This document shows positions 57,266 to 64,000 of a stretch of DNA of 64,000 nt, in pieces. The stretch is from Rhodobacteraceae bacterium D3-12. GTDB taxonomy: Bacteria; Pseudomonadota; Alphaproteobacteria; Rhodobacterales; Rhodobacteraceae. The notes under the pieces were generated by a model. The model was given only the letters and a program-made list of their open reading frames with translations. It did not search any database and was not told where the DNA came from. Numbering within the stretch: position 1 is the first letter of the stretch; each line of letters opens with the position of its first letter. Made by a program: the position numbers and the translations under genes. The stretch covers positions 2,356,001-2,420,000 of the forward strand of contig CP104793.1 in the NCBI GenBank assembly GCA_025916135.1. The letters run 5' to 3'.

Positions 57266-58134
57266 GCTATCTTCTTGACCTGCTAGCATCGGGGCTGGCC
57301 GTTGGCGCGGTCTATGGCCTGATCGCAATGAGCTTTGCGATCATATACAAATCCACCGGGCTGTTGAACTTTTCACAGGGTGAAATGGGCATGATCATTG
57401 CCTATGTCGCCTGGTCTATTTCGACCTCGGTTGACGGCAATCCCTTCATTGTGGCGATCGGGTCCATCTCATTTGCAATCGTATTCGCCCTCGCGGTGGA
57501 ACGTATCGCGATCCGGCCAATGATGGATGAACCGATCCTGTCGCAAATCATGGTAACTATCGGACTTTCCGTGATTTTCCGCTCGCTTGTCATCCTGATC
57601 TGGGACGGGCTACCGCATGGTATGGACATCCCTTCCGGCGATGCGTTGGTCGACTTTGGCGGCGTTCGCGTCCGGGTTGCACAGATCGCCGTGATCATCG
57701 CGCTGTTTGTCGCTATCGCCGCAATGTGGACCTTTTTCCGCTATTCTCGCTTCGGCGTGGCTATGCGCGCGGTGGCTTCCGACGACGCCACAGCACAGCT
57801 TATGGGCGTCAACAGCGGCAAGGTCCAAATGGCAGCATGGGCCGCCGCAGCCGTCATGTCCGGGACCGCAGGCGTGCTTTTCGCCATCGGCGCCGAACTG
57901 TCTCCCAGCCTCTATGCCCTTGGCCTGAAAGCCTTCCCGGCAACTATCCTCGGCGGGCTGGATTCAATCATTGGCTCCGCCTTTGGCGGGTTGATCATCG
58001 GCGTGACCGAAAATCTGGTCGGTGGCTACTTCAGCTCCGGACTGAAAGAAGTCGCAGGCTTCGTCATCATCATCCTGATCCTGATGATCCGCCCTTATGG
58101 CCTGTTTGGCGAAAAACGAATTGAGAGGCTCTAA
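57262..58134 (+). CDS. Branched-chain-amino-acid-type ABC permease (LivH-like)
   Basis: An integral inner-membrane permease of 290 residues and about eight membrane segments. The N-terminal GLAVGAVYGLIAMSFAIIY and YKSTGLLNFSQGEMGM are the hallmark of LivH, the EAA-like loop lies at FGVAMRAVASDDATAQLMG and the C-terminal segment contains FPATILGGLDSIIGSAFGG. It pairs with the LivM-like protein. Start overlaps the CoA-ligase stop by 4 bp. Confidence 0.94.
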   Translation: MSYLLDLLASGLAVGAVYGLIAMSFAIIYKSTGLLNFSQGEMGMIIAYVAWSISTSVDGNPFIVAIGSISFAIVFALAVERIAIRPMMDEPILSQIMVTIGLSVIFRSLVILIWDGLPHGMDIPSGDALVDFGGVRVRVAQIAVIIALFVAIAAMWTFFRYSRFGVAMRAVASDDATAQLMGVNSGKVQMAAWAAAAVMSGTAGVLFAIGAELSPSLYALGLKAFPATILGGLDSIIGSAFGGLIIGVTENLVGGYFSSGLKEVAGFVIIILILMIRPYGLFGEKRIERL

Positions 58135-58135
58135 G

Positions 58136-59182
58136 ATGCGTAGCGGTTACTTTAAAGAAACCATCGTCGAACACATTAACCTGACCGATGCTCGGCTGCA
58201 ACGGATCTGGATCGTCATCGCCCTCGCGATACTGCTTCTGGCGCCGCTCTATTTCGACTTCTACGGCTTGTCTCTGATTACGTTGATGATCATCACAGCC
58301 ATCGGCGCGATGGGGCTCAATGTTCTCACCGGCTGGACAGGTCTCATTTCCCTCGGACAAACCGCCTTCATGGTTCTCGGGGCCTATGCCTACGCAATCA
58401 CTACCGAAAGCTGGGGATGGTCGCCACTTGCGGGTTTTGCCTTGGCCGGCATCGTGCCGGCATTCGCCAGTGTTCTGGTGGGGGTGCCGTCGCTGCGCCT
58501 GACCGGGCTATACCTTGCCGTTACGACGTTGGCATCGGCCTTCATCGTCAATCATCTGGTGCTGGAATTTGACGGGCTTACGAACGGATCCTCCGGCATC
58601 TTTGTGAACCGGCCAACGATCATGGGGTTCTCCTTTGATTCCGATCAGAAGTTCTATTACCTCTGCGCCGCGTTCGGCATCTTTACCATCCTCGCCTGTC
58701 TAAATCTGCGCCGCTCGCGCATTGGCCGCGCATGGATCGCCATCCGTGACAATGACAACGCTGCACGGGTCATGGGCATTGACTTACGCACATACAAGCT
58801 CTTCGCCTTTATCACGAGCTCCTTCATTGTCGGCATCTCGGGCGCGCTCTACGGCATTTTTCTAAGCTTCGTGACCGTCGACGGCTTCCCGTTCCTTCTG
58901 GCGATCGAAGCTTTGGCGATCCTGATCGTCGGCGGCATCGGAAGCATTGCAGGTGCAATTCTAGGAGCGATTTTTCTGGTCGCCCTGCCCGAAGTCTCAT
59001 CAATGGTCTTTTCGCTGCTGGGCGACAGCACCCAAGGCATGTTCTCGACCAGCGCCCACGAGATCAAAGGGCTGCTCTACGGACTTGTCATCATCTTGTT
59101 TCTCAGGCTCCAGCCCCACGGGCTGATGGGTCTGTGGCAGGACGCCAAACGTGTCTGGACACTTTGGCCCCTGCGCTACTGA
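58136..59182 (+). CDS. Branched-chain-amino-acid-type ABC permease (LivM-like)
   Basis: A 348-residue permease partner with an N-terminal cytosolic stretch and about ten membrane segments. LNVLTGWTGLISLGQTAFM is the LivM signature, and IGRAWIAIRDNDNAARVMGI is the cytoplasmic loop that contacts the ATPases. The start at 58136, one base after the LivH-type stop, is preferred to 58097, which lies inside that gene. Confidence 0.94.
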   Translation: MRSGYFKETIVEHINLTDARLQRIWIVIALAILLLAPLYFDFYGLSLITLMIITAIGAMGLNVLTGWTGLISLGQTAFMVLGAYAYAITTESWGWSPLAGFALAGIVPAFASVLVGVPSLRLTGLYLAVTTLASAFIVNHLVLEFDGLTNGSSGIFVNRPTIMGFSFDSDQKFYYLCAAFGIFTILACLNLRRSRIGRAWIAIRDNDNAARVMGIDLRTYKLFAFITSSFIVGISGALYGIFLSFVTVDGFPFLLAIEALAILIVGGIGSIAGAILGAIFLVALPEVSSMVFSLLGDSTQGMFSTSAHEIKGLLYGLVIILFLRLQPHGLMGLWQDAKRVWTLWPLRY

Positions 59183-59211
59183 CGAACCACATCAACTAGG
59201 GAGAGGAAAAA

Positions 59212-60363
59212 ATGAAACTTATAAAAACTCTTGCAGCGGTCTCGCTGCTAGCCACACCGGCCACGGTTATGGCCCACGATCAGGGCGTAACCGATACGGA
59301 AATCCTGCTGGGCGAGGTCGAACCATTGACCGGCCCCCCCGCGCTCCTGGGCGTGGCGCATAATCTTGGTGTCCGCCTTGCCTTGGCCGAAGTTAACGCC
59401 AACGGCGGCATTGGTGGCCGTCAGGTCAAACTCGTCGCCGAGGATGACGGCTATGTTACCTCGCGCACGATACAGTCTGTTCGCAAGCTGATCGGCGTGA
59501 ACAAGGTCTTCGCCCTAACCGCTCTCTCCGGCTCAGGTCAGGCCCTCGCGGCCATGCCTGTGGTCAAACGCTCGGGTATTCCCACCATGGTGCCAATCGG
59601 CCCCCTGCCCCCGCTCTACGAGCCGCCCAATGACAATATCTTCGTCGTTGGACAGTCCTACACAGAAGGTATGCGCCAGCTCGCCGAACACCTTGCCAAA
59701 GAATACCCCGGCAAAAAATGGGGGATAATTCTTCAAGATGACGACTACGGCAAATCGCTGGGCGAAGGTATCGAACAGGCCAAGAAAGCCGTCGACATCA
59801 ACGTCGTCTATGAAACAAAATACGCGCGCGGCCAGAAAGACTTTGCTTCCGAAATGCTGCGCGTCAAGGATGCTGGCGTCGAAGTTCTGATCGCCGGCGG
59901 TATCATCTCCGAAAACATCGCCATGGTGAAAGAAGCCGAAAAGGTCGGGATTGACCCGGTCATCGCGACCTTCTGGCCGGGGCGCGTCCCCGAGGTGCTC
60001 AAGGCAATCGGGCCGGCAAGCGATGGCATTTACGGGGTCGATTACGTTGTCCCCATGCAATCCGAGGCAGGAAAGGCGTTTCTCGAACTGGCCGCGAAGT
60101 ATCTCAGCGGAGACGACGTGAAGCGGGTCAACCGGTATACCATGACCGGTTATTCCTCTACCGTCACTTTGCTCGCGGCAATGAAAGGTTGCGCCGACGA
60201 CCTGACCTGGACCTGCACCATTGACAAGCTGCAAACCAATCCGCCTGTCGATACCGGCGTGATGTCTCCGATCGGCTTCGGTGCAGACAACCGGTTCTCG
60301 AACTCCAAAGTCACGATCATGCGTGCCAACTACGCAACGCTAAGCTTCGTTCCCGTAGAATGA
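59212..60363 (+). CDS. ABC transporter periplasmic substrate-binding protein (LivK-like)
   Basis: A 383-residue type I periplasmic binding protein with signal peptide (residues 1-21, ATPATVMAH). GVTDTEILLGEVEPLTGPPA begins the mature fold, as in Leu/Ile/Val-binding proteins and aromatic-acid-binding relatives. LAEVNANGGIGGRQVKLV and QKDFASEMLRVKDAGVEVL are usual. It delivers ligand to the LivH/M-like permease. It has a strong ribosome site (GGGAGAGG) and closes the six-gene operon, ahead of a clear terminator. Confidence 0.93.
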   Translation: MKLIKTLAAVSLLATPATVMAHDQGVTDTEILLGEVEPLTGPPALLGVAHNLGVRLALAEVNANGGIGGRQVKLVAEDDGYVTSRTIQSVRKLIGVNKVFALTALSGSGQALAAMPVVKRSGIPTMVPIGPLPPLYEPPNDNIFVVGQSYTEGMRQLAEHLAKEYPGKKWGIILQDDDYGKSLGEGIEQAKKAVDINVVYETKYARGQKDFASEMLRVKDAGVEVLIAGGIISENIAMVKEAEKVGIDPVIATFWPGRVPEVLKAIGPASDGIYGVDYVVPMQSEAGKAFLELAAKYLSGDDVKRVNRYTMTGYSSTVTLLAAMKGCADDLTWTCTIDKLQTNPPVDTGVMSPIGFGADNRFSNSKVTIMRANYATLSFVPVE

Positions 60364-60372
60364 TGAGATACA

Positions 60373-60414
60373 CGGGCGGCCCCGCTTCCGGCCGGGCCGC
60401 CCGACCCGCTTTTT
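60373..60414 (+). terminator. Rho-independent terminator after the transporter operon
   Basis: A perfect 10-bp GC-rich stem, CGGGCGGCCC at 60373-60382 with GGGCCGCCCG at 60394-60403, has an 11-nt loop and is followed by a T5 run at 60410-60414. It ends the transporter operon 10 bp after its last stop codon. Confidence 0.8.
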
Positions 60415-60466
60415 CCCAAGCCCGCTTTCTCAAAAGCCCCCCACCCCAATTTAACGGAGCCGTATC

Positions 60467-61705
60467 ATGGCCGAAGCCTTTATTGTCGATCATTGCCGTA
60501 CCCCGCGCGGCATAGGCCGCATCGGCAAAGGTGCGCTGTCCACAATGCACCCCCAAGAGCTGGGCGCATCGGTTCTTCGTGCGCTCAAGGATCGCAATGA
60601 CTTGCCGACAGAAAAAGTCGACGACATTATCTGGGGATGCTCGAACCAGCAAAACCTCCAAGGAAACGATCTCGGCCGCATGACTGCACTTGCCGCTGGA
60701 TATGATGTCCGCGCGTCCGGAGTCACGCTCGACCGCTTTTGCGGCTCGGCGCTGACGGCCGTCAATTTTGGCGCCGCCACCATCATGTCGGGCATGGAAG
60801 AAATTGTTGTTTCGGGCGGCGCGGAAATGATGTCGTTCAACTACGGCAATCCAAAGGCCGCGCGAACAAAGCTGTTTGATTCAGAAAACTTGAACCTTCG
60901 CCAACTGCACCCGCAAGTTGCTCAGGGTATCTGCGCCGATGCCATCGCAACGCTCGAAGGTATTTCCCGCCGCGCAACTGAAGAACTCGCAGTTGAAAGC
61001 CAACGCCGCGCCGCAGCCGCGATCAGAGGCGGGCACTTCGCCGGATCGACGATCACTGTCCGCGATGCCGATGGCACAGTCTTGCTCGAACACGAGGAAT
61101 ACCCTCGCCCCGATACCAGCCTTGAAAAGCTGGCCGGTTTGAAACCGGTTTTCGAAGCAATCGCTCACTCCCCCGTGGATGAAAACGGCACCACACAGCT
61201 GGACCTCATCCACAAGGCATACCCCGGTCTGGATATCGACTTCATCCATCACGCCGGAACCTCGTCCGGGGTGGTCGACGGCGCGGCAGCCCTTTTGCTT
61301 GCCTCGCAAACCGCCTGTATCGAACACGGGTTGAAACCACGCGCGCGCATCGTTGCCATGGCAAATGTCGGGGACAGCCCGGAATTGATGCTGAACGGTC
61401 CTGTGCCTGCCGCACAAAAAGTGCTGGCTAAGGCCAACATGACTCTGGAACAGATCGACTTGATCGAGATTAACGAAGCCTTTGCCGTTGTGGCTGAGAA
61501 ATTCATCCGCGACCTCCGCCTCGACCGCGACAAGGTCAACGTCAACGGGGGCGCCATCGCGCTTGGCCATCCAATCGGGGCAACAGGCGCCATGTTGATA
61601 GGAACTCTTTTGGACGAACTGGAACGTCGCGATCTGAAAACCGGTCTGGTCACCATGTGCGCCGCCGGCGGCATGGCACCTGCGATTATCATAGAACGGG
61701 TCTGA
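60467..61705 (+). CDS. Acetyl-CoA C-acyltransferase (thiolase)
   Basis: An intact 412-residue thiolase: nucleophile Cys in LDRFCGSALTAVN (about residue 90), NEAFAVV, His in GGAIALGHPIGATGA (about 365) and the second Cys in VTMCAAGGMAPA (about 395). It differs clearly from the other thiolase of the island, so it probably acts on another chain length or ring-derived acyl-CoA. It follows the transporter terminator with a 104-bp gap and may have its own promoter. Convergent with the metallo-hydrolase gene. Confidence 0.93.
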   Translation: MAEAFIVDHCRTPRGIGRIGKGALSTMHPQELGASVLRALKDRNDLPTEKVDDIIWGCSNQQNLQGNDLGRMTALAAGYDVRASGVTLDRFCGSALTAVNFGAATIMSGMEEIVVSGGAEMMSFNYGNPKAARTKLFDSENLNLRQLHPQVAQGICADAIATLEGISRRATEELAVESQRRAAAAIRGGHFAGSTITVRDADGTVLLEHEEYPRPDTSLEKLAGLKPVFEAIAHSPVDENGTTQLDLIHKAYPGLDIDFIHHAGTSSGVVDGAAALLLASQTACIEHGLKPRARIVAMANVGDSPELMLNGPVPAAQKVLAKANMTLEQIDLIEINEAFAVVAEKFIRDLRLDRDKVNVNGGAIALGHPIGATGAMLIGTLLDELERRDLKTGLVTMCAAGGMAPAIIIERV

Positions 61706-61724
61706 CGCGCTGGTCCATTCCCCC

Positions 61725-62767
61725 TTAGGATAAAGTCGTCCGCCGGTTGACCAACATGCCACCCATTGCTACCGTCTCAATCTCTCCGCGTCGAACCAGA
61801 CGGTTCACATGCGCCAGCGTCTCGGTGAACGCAAAACTCATCTGATGCGGGTCCAACTCGCGCGGGAACAAAATCGGCACCAGATCAGCAACTGTATGCG
61901 GGCGCTCTGCGCAGGCGTCCCGCACCATATCGCAACGCTCCTCATGGTGGCCTTCCAGCTCCGCACACCGCTCATGCAGCCCGTAAAACGGCCGCCGATG
62001 ACCGGGCAGAACGAGCACATCATTCGAAATCTCGGCCGCCATAAACCTTAGCGACCGCAAGAAATGCCCAAGCGGGTCACCGTTTCTCTCATTGGCAAAA
62101 ACGCTGATGTTGGGTGAAATCCTCTCAAGCACCTGATCGGCAGCGAAAAGCAAATTTTCTTCCTCGCAATGCAACATGACCTGTTCATGGCCGTGGCCAT
62201 CACCAGTGATAACCCGCAATGTCCGCTGGCCGATCACCACAACATCCGGCATCAACAGTCGCACAAATGAGTCCGGAAGTTCCGCAACCCGGCGCAAATA
62301 GTCATTGCCCTGGATCGCCACCAACCCGGCTCCCTCCCGCGTCATGCCATGGCTGACATAGAAGTCGAAATTGTCGCGCGTCTGGCGTTCATTTTCGCCC
62401 AGCGATATCACCTTGCTTCCCATGTAGGCCGAATAGCTGGTTAACAGCGGCGCGCCAAACCGGTTGCACATCCATCCAGCAAGGCCGATGTGGTCGGGAT
62501 GATGATGGGTCACAATGACTTTCGAAATAACATATCCCGCTAGGGGACCTCTAAAAACACTTCCCAGGCTGCAATCGCGTCGTCGGTCTTGATCCCCGTA
62601 TCAATCACGGCCCAACCATCGTGATCGCGAAGCAAATAGATATTCACGTGATCCAGCCGGTAGGGCAACGGTATGCGCAACCACTTGATACCGTCAGCGA
62701 TGTCAACGACCTCTCCAAAGTCGGGCATGTTATCAAAGGGAAAGCGAAGGACTGAACCAGCGTTCAT
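61725..62767 (-). CDS. Metallo-beta-lactamase-fold hydrolase, frameshifted
   Basis: The zinc-binding motif THHHPDHIGLAGW, then GDGHGHEQVMLHCEE and LPGHRRPFYGLHERC, give the HxHxDH and later His ligands of the glyoxalase II-like group. The N-terminal part (MNAGSVLRFPFDN to YLLRDHDGWAVIDTGIKTDD) is in another frame. Adding one C to the CC at 62548-62549 (plus strand) joins them as EVFLEGPLAGYVISKVIVTHHH. About 347 residues in total. The start at 62767 has AAGGAA upstream, and operator E lies 44 bp further. It probably hydrolyses a thioester or lactone intermediate. Confidence 0.86.
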
Positions 62768-62810
62768 TGTGAATTCCTTTTTATGCAAAGTGCGCACTCT
62801 CGTGCCATTA

Positions 62811-62826
62811 GTATAGCCGTCCGTCT
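62811..62826 (-). promoter_or_regulatory. Proposed TetR-type operator E (weak)
   Basis: The minus strand reads AGACGGACGGCTATAC. Only the left half matches AGACGGnCGnCCGGTT well (9 of 14 positions). It lies 44 bp upstream of the metallo-hydrolase start, a position like those of the other copies. Confidence 0.35.
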
Positions 62827-62993
62827 AGCCGGATTAACGCCTTCTCGACCGGCCTGCAATCCAAGCCAGAGAAAATTTGAATCTCAACTGAGATCTGAAT
62901 TCCCAATATTTGTTAGATACATTTCCTCATCTATGAGCTCCGTCACCTCACAAATCGTAACTATTTCGCCAGCATTCTCCTCATTTCTATTTA

Positions 62994-63009
62994 CCGGACA
63001 TGCATCCGG
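62994..63009. promoter_or_regulatory. Palindrome upstream of ferredoxin-reductase gene
   Basis: CCGGA and TCCGG flank CATGCA, 38 bp before the ATG at 63047. Spacing and sequence differ from the TetR-type dyads, so it may belong to another regulator. Confidence 0.35.
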
Positions 63010-63046
63010 ATATTATAGTGGCACCCGAAAACAGGAGATCCAGAAT

Positions 63047-64000
63047 ATGCGCAAAATAGTCGTCGTCGGAGCAGGGCAAGCAGGGTTCTCCTTAGTGTCG
63101 CGGCTCCGCACAAAGGGGTTCACCGGCACCATAACCCTCCTCGGAGAAGAAGCAGATGCCCCCTACCAGCGCCCGCCCCTGTCCAAGAAGTACCTTTCGG
63201 GAGAGGTCGATCGCGAGCGGCTCTATTTTCGTCCCGAAGGCTACTATGCCGACAACTCAATCGACTTTCGCCCCTCGACCCGCGTTCTCGACATCGACCG
63301 ACAGAACCGGCGTGTGACCCTGCCGGACGAAACACTCAACTTCGACGCACTTGTCCTCGCCACCGGTTCCAGACCGCGAAAACTGCCCGCCGAGATGGGC
63401 GGCGCGCTCGAAAACCTTTTTTATGTCCGGACCCTTGCGGACATAGACGCCATGCAGCCCAATTTTCAACAAGGCGCCCGTTTGCTGATCATCGGTGGCG
63501 GGTATATTGGTCTCGAAACCGCTGCGGTTGCGGTGCAACTGGGGCTGGACGTCACCCTGCTTGAAGCGGCCCCCCGCATCCTCGATCGGGTCACAGGCCC
63601 TCAAACCGCCGACTTCTACCGCCGCGTCCACAGCGAAAACGGTGTCCGCTTGATCGAAGGCGTCGGGCTCGACCGCCTTACAGGCACTACAAAAGTTGAC
63701 GGCGCAATCCTGAGCGATGGAACCACTATCGCGGCGGATTTCGCTATTGCAGGCGTCGGTGCCCTCCCAAACACCGACCTCGCCGAAGCAGCCGCTTTGG
63801 ACATCGAAAACGGTATAAAGGTGAACGAATTCTGCTATACCTCCGACCCTGCCATTTTCGCCATCGGTGACTGCGCCTCTTTCCCGCAAGACGGCCTGCG
63901 ACTGCGCCTGGAAAGCGTCCCCAACGCCATTGATCAAGCCAACGTCGCCGCCGATGTCATTCTGGGCGAACCGACAGAATACCGCGTCAAACCATGGTTC
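63047..64000 (+). CDS. NAD(P)H:ferredoxin reductase-like FAD enzyme, 3' end outside window
   Basis: The frame is open from ATG 63047 (AGGAGAT upstream) to the window edge, giving 318 residues of a protein that is normally about 400. The FAD-binding fold KIVVVGAGQAGFSLVSRLR, then APYQRPPLSKKYL, ALVLATGSRPRKL, the NAD(P)H-binding LLIIGGGYIGLETAAVAV and IFAIGDCASFPQ define the rubredoxin/ferredoxin reductase family (as in putidaredoxin reductase and BphA4). It probably supplies electrons to the Rieske oxygenase of the island through a [2Fe-2S] ferredoxin, which I did not find in the window. Confidence 0.92.
   Translation, partial: MRKIVVVGAGQAGFSLVSRLRTKGFTGTITLLGEEADAPYQRPPLSKKYLSGEVDRERLYFRPEGYYADNSIDFRPSTRVLDIDRQNRRVTLPDETLNFDALVLATGSRPRKLPAEMGGALENLFYVRTLADIDAMQPNFQQGARLLIIGGGYIGLETAAVAVQLGLDVTLLEAAPRILDRVTGPQTADFYRRVHSENGVRLIEGVGLDRLTGTTKVDGAILSDGTTIAADFAIAGVGALPNTDLAEAAALDIENGIKVNEFCYTSDPAIFAIGDCASFPQDGLRLRLESVPNAIDQANVAADVILGEPTEYRVKPWF

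Noticed and set aside
1-64000. CRISPR arrays, tRNA, rRNA, riboswitches and replication origins
   Set aside because: I saw no regularly spaced repeats, no tRNA-like cloverleaf ends and no conserved rRNA or riboswitch blocks; a covariance-model scan would be needed to exclude small RNAs.

Overview
The window looks like chromosome of a marine-type Rhodobacteraceae (Roseobacter group) alphaproteobacterium. The inference rests on protein style, on gene order (Liv-type ABC transporter plus acyl-CoA catabolism) and on exopolysaccharide genes of the ExoY/ExoF/Wzc kind; no rRNA or tRNA gene is present to fix the taxon.

Layout. 1-1558: end of a metallophosphoesterase gene. 1656-2812: dead IS3-family element carrying three copies of a small palindromic repeat. 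2981-17245: exopolysaccharide locus with a priming sugar transferase, three glycosyltransferases, a Wzy/ligase-like membrane protein, a Wzx-like flippase, a Wzc-like co-polymerase/kinase, an ExoF/Wza-like export protein, a TIGR04325-type methyltransferase and a membrane-anchored CocE-type hydrolase. 17416-33723: an assembly-line locus. A single A-T-KS-AT-ACP-aminotransferase-C-A-T hybrid NRPS/PKS of about 3,330 residues faces a translationally coupled operon for a C-T-TE protein, a glycosyltransferase-like beta-propeller protein and a secreted glycoside hydrolase. 34259-35072: an IS6-family element at the boundary. 35143-64000: a CoA-dependent catabolic island with two acyl-CoA dehydrogenases, three enoyl-CoA hydratases, three hot-dog hydratases, a CitE-like lyase, two thiolases, two kinds of CoA-transferase, two SDRs, a Rieske oxygenase alpha/beta pair, a reductase, a metallo-beta-lactamase-fold hydrolase, an esterase, a flavin oxidoreductase, and a Liv-type ABC importer with an AMP-forming CoA ligase inside its operon.

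How it fits together. The catabolic island appears to import and CoA-activate a carboxylic acid, hydroxylate it with the Rieske system and break it down by beta-oxidation-like steps; the substrate cannot be named. One TetR-family repressor gene lies in the middle, and six places in the island's promoter regions carry variants of a 16-bp dyad, AGACGGnCGnCCGGTT, which I propose as its operator. The assembly-line locus is predicted to make a short peptide with a beta-amino (possibly beta,gamma-diamino) acid next to a glycine-like residue. Its placement between polysaccharide genes and beside glycosyl-handling enzymes suggests a glycosylated or polysaccharide-linked product, but this is inference.

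Caveat on quality. Twelve single-base indels, mostly at short homopolymers, break ten otherwise well-conserved genes. This pattern is more like residual sequencing error than real decay. These genes are annotated at full length with the break position given.
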